NCBI RefSeq assembly: GCF_042242105.1
Contig: NC_092013.1
Coordinates: 5,368,730-5,432,729, forward strand
Source: Pempheris klunzingeri
Lineage: Eukaryota; Chordata; Actinopteri; Acropomatiformes; Pempheridae
Direction: 5' to 3'
Length of the DNA stretch: 64,000 nucleotides
Shown here: one piece after another, positions 11,303 through 22,149 of the stretch
Layout: each line of letters opens with the position of its first letter
Position numbering within the stretch: the stretch's first letter is position 1
Translations under genes and position numbers: made by a program
Notes under the pieces: generated by a model
What the model saw: the letters and a program-made list of their open reading frames with translations, nothing else
Databases searched by the model: none
Told to the model about the DNA's origin: nothing

Positions 11303-14300
11303 CAAATATTCATATCATATTTTATACAGTAAATCATTGAGATGAATTAATAAAAACCATTTACCTCGATGTGATGCACCAGCTCAAGTGTGAGTTTCTC
11401 AGCCAGTTTAGGAACAGTAGCGAGGCCTTCATCATAGAGAGAGCTACAGCAAGAATAAAAAGCTAGTGAGCCCATGCTGCACAACCTCTCACACACTTTG
11501 ACACTCACAGTTTGTATAATTGCCAAAAAGGAATTCACTTACTGGAAATTGACATGGTCACTGAAGAAGGCTTTCTCTCTTTCTGTTGCTTCAGTGAGCG
11601 TCACCTTCTCTGTGATCTCCTTCTGACCCCGACACTTGACGATCATGTAGCCCTTCTTCAGGTGGATGACCTCATTATGGACAATGTCCACCACCGTCTC
11701 TTCTGTGCCTTTGTCCACCAGATCAGGCTTGGTCAAGATACCTGAGAGAGAGAAAGACAGACAGTGAGCTATCTGAAGGTCGATACCTGAGCCGATTGGT
11801 CCTTTTCTGAAATCAGCTGTTTACCCAGAGTCCTCTCTCCTTCAGGATCCACCTCCTGGGCCATCTTCAAAGCCTCTGTGGTTGCTATGTCCACGTTGCA
11901 TGGAACAACCACCAAGCTGATGGTTTCTTGTTTATTGATGAACTTCTGGATCAGCCTCTTTATCTGAAAATAGGAATTTATATTGGACATGAAGTTTTAA
12001 GTTGTTCAACTATCGGCAGAGCTTAAGTGTCTTTCTGTTCTCATAAGATGTGAACTAAAAGTCTATAGCTTTGCTCTGTGAGATTCAGCATTGATGCTTT
12101 TCCTTGGAATAACTTTCTACCAGAGAAACTGTCCCTGTGTAGTGTAGAATAAACACACCTGGTCTCCAATGTTCTCTGGTTGTCCCTTTACAGCCACCCT
12201 GGCGATGCCGGGCAGGTCAATGAGCGTCAGATCTGGAACATCAGGAGAGGCGATCTCCAGACTGATGAGGTCATCACAGATCCCCACCCCGACCCCGGCC
12301 ATTTCGTCCTGAGCTGGAGAGACAGAGGACGTAATGTAAAATGATTACAAAGAAACAAAAGTCTGTTGCTCCTTCATTACTTGGCTTTTGACAATGATAT
12401 TTAAGAAGACTCTGTACTAGACCTTCTCTTATCTTTTTCTCCACATCTGCAGGATCATCTATGTCTTCCTCACAGGACTGGTAGCTTATCTTTCCGTACC
12501 ACTCCTCTCCTTCTTTCTTTCTCTTCATCTTCAGTTCGAGAGGGCATCTTGTCACAATGCCTGAAATGAATGTACAGTAAATAACAAGAGAGAGGGACAA
12601 TTCAAAGTGAATTCCAGTGTGCTTGGTGAAAAGTGGTGAAAGTTTTGTTACTTTCACCACTACTTTGTCATCAGTTATTGTGCAGATCAACTGATCACTT
12701 TCATACATTTCATATTCACTGAATGAGCGGTGGTGTAACCCGGGGCACGTCAGCGTCAAAGAACAGCGCTGCACCAAGGATGTTGAACTGCTGGCAGTCG
12801 GCCTGCGGCCATACTGCCTGCCGAGGGAGTTTTCACATGTCATTGCGTTGACTGTGTTCATCCCCCCCTCGGCCAACGCGGCTGCCGCCTACGAGATCAT
12901 CCACAGTGTTGTGTCCCAGCTGCAGACATCCCACCCCCAGTCCCTCATCCTCATATCAGGAGACTTTAATCATGCATCGCTGTCTACCACTCTCCCCAAA
13001 TTCCGCCAGTATGTGGACTGCTTCACAAGAGACAATAAAACCCTGGACTTACTGTATGCAAACACCAAGGAGGCATACAGTTCATCACCCCTCCCCCCGC
13101 TGGGCCGCTCAGATCACAACCTGGTGAGACTGCAGCCCATTTACATACCTTTGGTGAAGAAACAACCCCCCACCAAAAGGTATGTGAAGAAGTGGTCTAA
13201 GGAGGCCACTGAGGCGCTGCAGGACTGTTTTCACACCACTGACTGGGATGTGCTGTGCAGCCCCCACGGAGAGGACATCGACACTCTGACACACTGCATC
13301 ACAGACTATATCAATTTCTGTGTGGAGAACACCGTACCCACCAGGAAAGTACGGTGCTTCTCCAATAACAAACCCTGGGTGACCTCAGAACTGAAGGCCC
13401 TGCTGAAGGAGAAGAAGAGGGTCTTCAGATCTGGGGACAAGGAGGAGCTGAGGAGGGTGCAGAAGGAGCTGAAGAAGAAGATCTGGGAGTGCAAGGCCAG
13501 CTACAGGACCAAGATGGAGAGCCACTTGCAGACTAACAATGTAAGGGCAGTCTGGAGAGGACTGAAGACCACCAACCGTTTCCGGTTCCAAAGACAACGC
13601 ACCCCAGGGAGCCCCACCACTTCAGACCTGTGGCCCTCACTTCTCACCTGATGAAGACCATGGAGAGGATCATCCTCAAAAACCTCCGCTCCCTGGTGAG
13701 CCCACATCTGGATCCACTGCAGTTTGCCTACCAACCGAGCACTGGAGAGGATGATGCAGTCATCTACCTGCTTCACAGATCCCTGACTCACCTGGAGAAC
13801 ACCGGCAGCACTGTGAGGGTCATGTTCTTTGACTTCTCCAGTGCATTCAACACCATCCAGCCGTCACTACTCAGGGTGAAGCTGGAAAGAGCGGGAGTGG
13901 ACTGTCACCTGGCTGCATGGACAACAGACTACCTCACCAACAGACCGCAGTACGTGAGGCTCCAGGACTGTGTGTCTGACATGGTGGTCTGCAGCACAGG
14001 GACCCCACAGGGGACAGTACTCTCCCCCTTCCTCTTCACCCTGTACACCTCGGACTTCAGTTACAACTCTGGGAACTGTCACCTCCAGAAATTCTCCGAC
14101 GACACAGCCATTGTAGGGTCTGTGTCGTCGGAGAGGGGACGAACAGGAGTACCGGGAAGTCGTCACCAACTTCGTTGACTGGTGTGAGCTAAACCATCTT
14201 CAGCTCAACACCAGCAAGACAAAGGAGATGGTGATTGACTTCCGCAGGAAGACATCCCAGACTGCACCGGTGAACATCCAGGGACTGGACATTGAGAGGG

Positions 14301-15703
14301 TGGAGACCCTCAAATACCTGGGTGTTCACCTCAACAACAAACTGGACTGGTCTCACAACACAGACGTCCTGTACAAGAAGGGCCAAAGTCGTCTCCACTT
14401 GCTGAGGAGACTGAGGTCCTTTGGAGTGTGCAGGACTCTGCTCAGGACTTTTTATGACTCTGTGGTGGCGTCTGCAGTCCTCTATGCAGTGGTCTGCTGG
14501 GGAGGAGGGAGCACGGAGAGGGACAGAAAGAGACTGAACAGGCTGGTCAGGAGGGCCGCTTCTGTCCTGGACTGCTCCCTGGACTCCATAGAGGAGGTGA
14601 GTGAGAGGAGGACACTAACAAAACTCAAGTCCATCATGGACAACCCCTCTCACCCCCTGCATGGGACTGTGGGGGCCCTCAGCAGCTCTTTCAGCAGCAG
14701 GCTGAGGCACCCACCCTGCAAGAAGGAACGCTACCGCAGGTCATTTCTCCCATCAGCCATCAGACTCTATAACACCAGCATCACTGGCTGATGTTAATAT
14801 ACTGCCTACCATCCATGTCATTCCATTCCTGTCTAAAGTGTAAATATCCTATGGTGTAAATATTTATTTCATTTCATCACAACCATATATTTATATCTAT
14901 ATTTATATTTATTTTTGCTATTTTTGTCTTTTCTATTGCTTTGTTTTTTTCACTCTCCCTGTTTATATTGTTGCTGCTGTAACAAGAAAATTTCCCCCTA
15001 TGGGGGATCAAATAAAGAAAGTCTAAAGTCTAAGTCTAAAGTCTAAAGTCTAAAGTCTAATGTTGATCCATGTCTGCTGTAGGTATCAGATGACACAAAG
15101 CGCCTTTATAAAGCAATAGTGCGTCTTCCTCCCCTTGACCAAAATCAATTAAAGCAGCTTCAAATATTGTGTGATAAAGATGGTCTTGACCTACGGCACT
15201 CGTGAGATTTATCTATTTATTTATTTGTTTTAACACCTTTATTGGCCAACAGTCAAACGTCGACACCACACCCCATGAACATGCAAAAGCAGGGATCGCA
15301 ACAGCAAAATAAGTTACATCTCAGCTCACCAATCAGGTACAGAAAAACCAGCTTATGAAGATGAAGTCACACTGGGTACATATGGTCAGCTTTTCTGTTT
15401 TTTATATATTGGATTGATGAGATGTAGCCTATTGTTTGACTTCATATTTAAAAAGAACAAGGTTAGTGATTGGATATCCTAATTATTCTCTTATTATGAC
15501 TATGATTATGACCCACCGCTTCCTCTGGGCAGAGCCACCCCTGACAGCGCCTCCAGCACGGAGCTCTTCCCCGAGCTTTGGTCTCCAATCACGGCGATAG
15601 CAGGCAGCGCCAAGTCCTTCTCCACACCCAGAGAGCGAAGAGAGTCGATGAGGTCGATGCAGGGACGCACCTTCTCCTCATACTGCTGGTTCAGACTGTT
15701 CAT
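8994..15703 (-). CDS. mx: Mx GTPase, copy B (12 coding exons, 626 aa)
   Basis: Same 12-exon structure as copy A. Exons: 15517-15703, 12423-12560, 12159-12313, 11825-11963, 11543-11741, 11365-11443, 10369-10491, 10135-10276, 9904-10062, 9701-9777, 9310-9567, 8994-9218. The total of 1881 nt gives 626 aa plus stop, with frame and GT-AG sites preserved. P-loop [12 protein letters not shown] and TKPD are intact. Exon 11 is 9 nt longer than in A, so the L4 loop reads [13 protein letters not shown]. Intron 1 is enlarged by a Rex1-like LINE (12722-15057) and intron 6 by a Tc1/mariner-like element (10543-11246), but no exon is hit. Exons 2-12 and the 3' UTR are almost the same as A, while the upstream region matches D. 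Substitutions relative to A are few, for example Cys for Ser in GISDDL. Probably functional and interferon-inducible. Confidence 0.95.
10543..11246. mobile_element. Non-autonomous Tc1/mariner-like element in intron 6 of Mx B
   Basis: About 704 bp bounded by inverted repeats: it opens CACTACTCACAAAAAGTTAG and closes with the complement, ending TTTTTGTGAGTAGTG. Both ends abut TA dinucleotides, the Tc1/mariner target. Inside, plus-strand coding traces such as [10 protein letters not shown] at about 10970-11005 look like the helix-turn-helix/linker region of a Tc1-type transposase. The rest of the transposase is missing, so the element is an internally deleted passenger. The equivalent introns of A and C lack it. 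Confidence 0.82.
11247..11300. repeat. (TA)n microsatellite beside the Tc1-like element
   Basis: 54 bp of pure TA directly at the right end of the element. It probably grew from the TA target site. Confidence 0.95.
12722..15057 (+). mobile_element. Rex1-like LINE, 5'-truncated, in intron 1 of Mx B
   Basis: Non-LTR retrotransposon inserted antisense to Mx B. It contains an endonuclease part ([20 protein letters not shown]) and RT motifs ([20 protein letters not shown], and FSDDTAI in place of the usual F/YADD). The C-terminal domain includes [18 protein letters not shown] and [12 protein letters not shown]. The end is AATAAAGAAAGTCTAAAGTC followed by (TCTAAAG)n. The junctions come from comparison with intron 1 of copy C, which lacks the element. 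The family call (Rex1/Babar, CR1-jockey group) rests on recalled motif similarity. Confidence 0.82.
12734..14791 (+). pseudogene. Broken ORF2 of the Rex1-like LINE
   Basis: The endonuclease/linker segment at 12848-13651 is preceded in another frame by an earlier part from about 12734. The RT starts in a different frame at 13630, and the linker runs directly into LMKTMERI, so an internal segment is missing. The frame shifts again near 14120-14230 just after the SDD motif, and 14228-14791 finishes the C-terminal domain. Several frameshifts and an internal deletion make it non-autonomous. Confidence 0.8.
15083..15205 (+). other. Unrecognised 41-codon exon-like ORF in Mx B intron 1
   Basis: Open frame antisense to Mx, beginning after CTGCTGTAG (a good splice-acceptor shape) with [19 protein letters not shown] and ending RHSTGA-side at a TGA stop. 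The same 123 bp is present unchanged in intron 1 of copy C (21239-21361) and absent from A. I do not recognise the product. It could be a relic of a captured exon or part of an unknown repeat. Confidence 0.35.
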
Positions 15704-15859
15704 GGTGGCGGCTTCTGTCTCCTGTGAAGAAATGGGCTTTAAAAAAAGAATAAACCCGCAGAGAAACGTCCTGCTCACTGACTTTAGTGAGTGTTGATCA
15801 GACTGCAGGCTGCAGGGACGGAGCTTGTAGCCGGTCACAGAAAACTATAAGCGAAGTTT

Positions 15860-15889
15860 AGTTTCGTTTCCTTGAGTTTCGTTTCTTTT
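15860..15889 (-). promoter_or_regulatory. Tandem ISRE-like elements of Mx B
   Basis: Two copies of AGTTTCGTTTC separated by a few bases give GAAACGAAACT on the gene strand, repeated, at about 157-186 bp upstream of the ATG. This is the cleanest interferon-response block in the cluster and is shared in part with copy D. Confidence 0.7.
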
Positions 15890-17186
15890 GTTGCATGAGG
15901 TGCCAAACACAAAGGAAAGGAAAGTCATGTACAGGAAACACAGAGATAGAGTTACTAGTGATGGGCAAAAAAAAAAACATTCTGAAATATATGATTTACA
16001 TTTGATAAAGACTAAATTCACCAGCACCAGCCCTCTAGGATACTGGTTTAAAAATGTTAATGGTAGCCATATTAACTAGGCTTTAATAATTGTAAATTTC
16101 CCCATCATCTTATCTCATCTTAATGTTATTCATTTCAATTTGCATCTCATCTATATTTACCACCAACCTGTAGTGTGTTCTCTCCTTTGTCCACAGCAAA
16201 CATCTAGTTCAGTTGTTATTTCTTAGAATAAAAACTCACTTTATTTTCAGGAGCAAAAGGTTTAATTTCACTGTCAAATCAGTGTAAATGTGCAATAGAT
16301 GTTTGAAGTTTCCACACCACACTTGTAAAGTTGTAAAGTTGTATGCTGGGCCAAGAGTGGCTTGCAAAACCACTTGTGATGTCACAAAATCCAAGATATT
16401 GATCCCAGATTTAAGGTGACCACAGAGGAACTTTCCCATTTCAGCAGACGAATGTGAAAACAGCCTTCTAGTGTCAAAGTCAGCACCACACATCATCCTG
16501 CACAGTGAAGGTCAAACATCAGAGCAGCAATATGAGATAATACTGCTAATAACATTCTTTTAAATTACTGCTTCAACCATCAGTAGTTGAAACTAACTGT
16601 ACGTTAAGTCACATTCTACACTTGCATTCAATTTTGAGGTCGGCTACTTGTACTTTACTTGAGTACATCTGCTTTATACTTTATTCTACATTGAAATATT
16701 GTAATTTATACTCCACTGGACATATTTGACAGCTGTAGTAGTTCAAGATGTCACAGGCAAAAATATACGGCCATTTTACATGATGTCCATCAGTATATGA
16801 AGTCTTTTCTCACACTGCAATGAACTGAAATAGCCATTCACCAAACTTTTAAACACCCATAACTCAACTCTGCTTCAACTGTTTTCTTAATTGTTGTTCT
16901 TTTATAGAGTAAAAACATGGGGGTACTGTTAATACTGCTAAAAGCACAAGATTTGGTCACATTCTTATTAAATACACGTTTTCTAACTTAAAGCTGTTTG
17001 AGCTCTGCAAGCTTTGAGCCCCTCAACTGATGTTTACTGAAGAATACAAGACAAATACAGCTATATGACCATTTGTGATAACGCCTGCAGAAGCTTTCAA
17101 ATGAACAGCAGTCAGTTTTTGCAAAGTAAGAAGACATCTGAATATGATTACAGTAAAAACTAAAGACACAGGGTTGAAAAGGACAA
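15890..17186. other. Intergenic sequence between Mx B and Mx C
   Basis: No exon found. About 16020-16360 is homologous to 31780-32110 upstream of copy D (shared CCCTCTAGGATACTGG and following sequence), so B and D share an upstream duplicated segment. Around 16640-16720 is AT-rich sequence of the TACTTTACTTGAGTA type common in fish interspersed repeats. The rest shows nothing recognisable. Confidence 0.6.
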
Positions 17187-17192
17187 TTTATT
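17187..17192 (-). terminator. Candidate poly(A) signal downstream of Mx C
   Basis: AATAAA on the minus strand, about 570 nt beyond the stop codon. The 3' flank of C does not match that of A or B, so it is judged only by motif and position. Confidence 0.4.
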
Positions 17193-20100
17193 CCTCATTT
17201 GAATGAACACAGTTCCCTACAACACCTATAAAAACTTCCCAAAGTGTGAACACATCTTGCAGATCTTTCCTTCTGCCCGCTCCTGTTTCTGCAGCCATGG
17301 ACTGCACTCAGTTTTTACAAAAGAGCAAAGAGTGTTGTAGTAAAAACAAAGTAGGAACAAACCTTCAGAGGCTCCATGTTGGTAGACCTGCAGACCAGAC
17401 TCATAAACGAGTCGGACAGGACAGAGGAGTTGTTTTGCTTCAAAGTTTTGCGAGTGCAGCATCATGTACATTAAAAACCACTCATGAATACCAGCAAGGT
17501 AATCTTCCCAGTTTTGTCCTTATCCCTTAAGACTGAGCATCACCATTTTTTAATGGCAACAATTACTAATTTCTAGTTTTGGGAGCAAGTTCTGATATGA
17601 GGACATGTTCACATATTCTGATTTAGCTGTCACCCCAAATATATAACTTGTACATATTGATTCTACATTCAAGACCAATTGTGGCAAACAATATACCCAC
17701 TTATCCATAAATGCGTGTGACAGGTTAAAAAACGAAATCATGCTGCTAGGCCTTGACGTTTAGAAGTCCACTAGGTATGCCTGGGCCTCTGTGAGGCGTT
17801 TGAGGCGACTCTGCAAGGCTGTCCTCTTGCTGTCAATGGAAGAACTCTCCTTCAGCAAGGAAGTCAAATTCATTGTATTTTGCAGCTCCTGCAGTATCTC
17901 CTTCTGCAGCTGGACGGCAAACTCCTGCAACATCTGGTAGCGGATCACCAGCGGGATCTGGTCAGCCAGACGCTGCCTGGCAATCTGAGGGTGGAAAAAG
18001 AACGTCAAGTCAAGACAAGTTTGAGAGATGAAGGCTGTTGTTAAAAATCATAGCTTGCTGTTGTTGCCTTGCCGCCATTGCACTTGTTCACAAATCATCC
18101 GTCTAAATTAAAACTTACTTTGTAATATGATTTGTAGTGCAGCATCAGCTCCTGAAGTGTTGCATGATTATCCACTCTGTTCACAATACTAAGTATTTGG
18201 GGATGTTGTATACGTTTCGGCCTGTCTTCCTCCTCCTCCTCCCCCCTCTTTCTCTTATTCAAACTGTTGCTGTAGGTCCTGTCCTGAGAGTAAACAAGCA
18301 GCTCCATCTTGAACTGAGTTCTCAGCGTGGATTCAGCAGTGATCTCTTTTTGTTGCTGAATGGATTCAATCTTTGCCTGGAAAATAAGATTCTGGTCAGT
18401 GTGGACACTGCAGAAAAATTATACATATTAAACGTTGAGAGCCAAAAAATACTGATAACAATTATCAAATCATCAGTATGTCACTATCAAACTCTTAGAA
18501 GATGGCTACCTTGGCGGTTTTAATGAGGTTTGGAAATCCAATGAAGCTACACTGAGCCAACTGGATGAACACCTTCCTAACAGCATCTGGAGGAAACAGA
18601 AATACAACAAGATACAGAGGCTTTGTTTCCACTTCACTGGTGTTTGTATGATAATATAGGAAAGTGTGACCAGTACAGACACCTTAAACCTGCCATATAT
18701 CCAATCATATACCTCCTATGTCCTTGAGTCTCTTCACAGCTGGTTCTTCCAGCTGTTTGATCTGCTCCTTGACCATCACCTCAAAGGTCTTGTAGTTGAT
18801 GAAGCCAGGCAGTTCCCTCCCACGGTACATCTCTTCATACTTCTCCACCTCTCTCTCAATCCTCTTGTTAACTGCAACACACAAATATATTTCAGAGTCC
18901 TGCTGTTGGACAGCTGTAGACCAGATCCAAATGATCCACTCACAGTTTTGTCCTGAGTGGTCCAGGTGGGCATTCCACTTCCCAAACTCTTTTCTGAGGG
19001 TAGAAAAGATGTTGAGCTCCTCTCCACACTTGAGTTCCTCTCCTGTAGTCAGACTGATGGCATCCTGAGTGAATGCTGTCACTTTCTGCAGCACAAATGG
19101 TTGTTATATTATATTTAAGGACAAATTCATATTGTTGGCGAGTGTTTGTCTTTGTAAATATGTACATTTAGAGTTGAGTAGAGGATGTAGAGTGAGGGAG
19201 CTTACATTAGTGAGGAAGACGAACCTCTCAGCTGCCTCAGATGGGGGTCTATTGCCACATTTCTCCAGTTCTGCATGAGTCTGTGCTAGTTTCTCCTCTA
19301 TCTGCTGTTCCAGTCGAGGCAGAGACCTCTGCAGATCACACAAGAATCAAAAGTTTAACACCTAAGGTGGCTAATCATATTTTATACAGTAAATCATTGA
19401 CATTAATTAATAAAAAACATTTACCTCGATGTGATGCACCAGCTCAAGTGTGAGTTTCTCAGCCAGTTTAGGAACAGTAGTGAGGCCTTCATCATAGAGA
19501 GAGCTACAGCAAGAATAAAAAGCTAGTGAGCCCATGCTGCACAACCTCTCACACACTTTGACACTCACAGTTTGTATAATTGCCAAAAAGTAATGAACTC
19601 ACCGGAAATGCACATGGTCACTGAAGAAGGCTTTCTCTCTTCTTATTGCTTCAGTGAGCGTCACCTTCTCTGTGATCTCCTTCTGACCCCGACACTTGAC
19701 GATCATGTAGCCCTTCTTCAGGTGGATGACCTCATTATGGACAATGTCCACCACCGTCTCTTCTGTGCCTTTGTCCACCAGATCAGGCTTGGTCAAGATA
19801 CCTGAGAGAGAGGAAGACAGACAGTGAGCTATCTGAAGGTCGATACCTGAGCCGATTGGTCCTTTTCTGAAATCAGCTGTTTACCCAGAGTCCTCTCTCC
19901 TTCAGGATCCACCTCCTGGGCCATCCTCAAAGCCTCTGAGGTTGCTATGTCCACGTTGCATGGAACAACCACCAAGATGATTGTTTTTTGTTTATTGATG
20001 AACTTCTGGATCAGCCTCTTTATCTGAAAATATACATTTATATTGTTCACTTAGTTATAAGTTGTCAACAACAGTGCTTAAAACGGGACAGTAATTCTCC

Positions 20101-20667
20101 CCCAATAAAAATGAACACATATTTCAATCAGCCTACTTTCTGCCTAACTACACCTGCCAACTGCCCCAAAGTGCATCTTCTCACAACACAAGACCAAGTG
20201 CCATCCAGTACCATTATATTTGAGAGAAGAACTCAGCAGCACTACATGTAAGAGGAAAAATAAGCATTTTTAAGAAGTTGTCCTTATGGAAACTGCTGAC
20301 AGCTTGTTTTGGGGAACAAACACACCTGGTCTCCAATGTTCTCTGGTTGTCCCTTTACAGCCACCCTGGCGATGCCGGGCAGGTCAATGAGCATCAGATC
20401 TGGAACATCAGGAGAGGCGATCTCCAGACTGATGAGGTCATCACTGATCCCCACCCCGACCCCGGCCATTTCGTCCTGAGCTGGAGAGACAGAGGACGTA
20501 ATGTAAAATGATTACAAAGAAACAAAAGTCTGTTGCTCCTTCATTACTTGGCTTTTGACAGTGACATTTAAGAAGACTCTGTACTAGACCTTCTCTTATC
20601 TTTTTCTCCACATCTGCAGGATCATCTATGTCTTCCTCACAGGACTGGTAGCTTATCTTTCCGTACC

Positions 20668-20675
20668 ACTCTCCT
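20668..20675 (-). other. 2-bp insertion breaking Mx C
   Basis: Here the sequence reads GTACCACTCTCCTCTCC, where A, B and D read GTACCACTCCTCTCC. The additional CT shifts the frame, and the first stop in the new frame is TAA at 20653-20655. Confidence 0.9.
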
Positions 20676-21238
20676 CTCCTTCTTTCTTTCTCTTCATCTT
20701 CAGTTTGAGAGGGCATCTTGTCACAATGCCTGAAATGAATGTACAGTAAATAACAAGAGAGAGGGACAATTCAAAGTGAATTCCAGTGTGCTTGGTGAAA
20801 AGTGGTGAAAGTTTTGTTACTGTCATCAGTTATTGTGCAGATCAACTGATCAATTTCATACATTTCACATTCACTGGGAGCACTACATTGAATTTTGTGA
20901 GGAAAAGAATTTGTAGGATTTTTTTTTTTGCCTTGTGGAATTGATTAATTGCTGTAGCCTACAGGTTGGAACAATGATCTAATTTACACCAGAGCATGTG
21001 CTGTTAAAACCAGAAGTACAGGTTTGATTATGAAGTCGTGCTCATCAAAAATTACACAGGCAGATGGATTAAGTAAAGCTTGCAACACTGTGGAGCAACA
21101 GGATACACCCGTTTCAAAGATATAGGATTGGAGGAGACCAAAACAGAGCTAAAAGGGAAAAAAAATACAGGACTTTTCATCAAATAGCCAGAAATGCAAC
21201 TGTAAATGAACGCTAATGTTGATCCATGTCTGCTGTAG

Positions 21239-21361
21239 GTATCAGATGACACAAAGCGCCTTTATAAAGCAATAGTGCGTCTTCCTCCCCTTGACCAAAA
21301 TCAATTAAAGCAGCTTCAAATATTGTGTGATAAAGATGGTCTTGACCTACGGCACTCGTGA
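21239..21361 (+). other. Second copy of the 41-codon exon-like ORF, in Mx C intron 1
   Basis: Identical by eye to 15083-15205, with the same CTGCTGTAG acceptor-like lead-in and TGA stop. In intron 1 of A the segment is missing: the sequence runs directly from GTGGAGCA to CTCATGAGATTTATC. Confidence 0.35.
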
Positions 21362-22032
21362 GATTTATCTATTTATTTATTTGTTTTAACACCTTTATTG
21401 GCCAACAGTCAAACGTCGACACCACACCCCATGAACATGCAAAAGCAGGGATCGCAACAGCAAAATAAATTACATCTCAGCTCACCAATCAGGTACAGAA
21501 AAACCAGTTTATGAAGATGAAGTCACACTGGGTACATATGGTCAGCTTTTCTGTTTTTTATATATTGGACTGATGAGATGTAGCCTATTGTTTGACTTCA
21601 TATTTAAAAAAAATAAGGTTAGTGATTGGATATCCTAATTATTCTCTTATTATGACTATGATTATGACCCACCGCTTCCTCTGGGCAGAGCCACCCCTGA
21701 CAGCGCCTCCAGCACGGAGCTCTTCCCCGAGCTTTGGTCTCCAATCACGGCGATAGTAGGCAGCGCCAAGTCCTTCTTCACACCCAGAGAGTCAAGAGAG
21801 TCGATGAGGTCGACGAAGTCATCGAGGTCGATGCAGGGACGCACCTTCTCCTCATACTGCTGGTTCTGACTGTTCATGGTGGCGGCTTCTGTCTCCTGTG
21901 AAGAAATGGGCTTTAAAAAAAGAATAAACCCGCAGAGAAACGTCCTGCTCACTGACTTTAGTGAGTGTTGCAGCTCCTCTCAGCCTGGTGGTGACAGAAA
22001 AAATGAAAGTTTAGGTAGGTGTCTTTTCCTAG

Positions 22033-22046
22033 TGTTTCATTTCCTT
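22033..22046 (-). promoter_or_regulatory. Degraded ISRE of Mx C
   Basis: Aligned to copy A's upstream block, the AGTTTC cores have been altered. Only GTGTTTCATTTCC remains and the first core is lost. Weak interferon response is inferred. Confidence 0.45.
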
Positions 22047-22149
22047 CGCTGTTGATGAGAAAAACGCGGATGTAAGGTCGTTAAGTCTACCAGGAAGAAA
22101 ACAACACATACCTGCCAATACCTCCAACAGTCTCCCTATTGCTAACCTT

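Larger units (their letters stand above)
17760..21877 (-). pseudogene. mx: Mx copy C, frameshifted in exon 2
   Basis: Twelve exons at the standard positions: 21673-21877, 20590-20729, 20326-20480, 19885-20023, 19603-19801, 19425-19503, 19206-19328, 18944-19085, 18713-18871, 18510-18586, 18119-18376, 17760-17984. Exon 2 is 140 nt instead of 138 because of an extra CT dinucleotide at about 20668-20675. Translation then reads into TAA at 20653-20655, giving about 93 residues and losing the GTPase, stalk and GED. Exon 1 is 18 nt longer, inserting six residues in phase before the P-loop ([14 protein letters not shown]). All other exons are intact and splice sites are conserved, so the loss looks recent. 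Its ISRE block is also degraded. An assembly error in the CT-rich tract is the main alternative. Confidence 0.88.

Noticed and set aside
12848-14791. Host gene inside Mx B intron 1
   Set aside because: Endonuclease and reverse transcriptase motifs identify it as a LINE with frameshifts.
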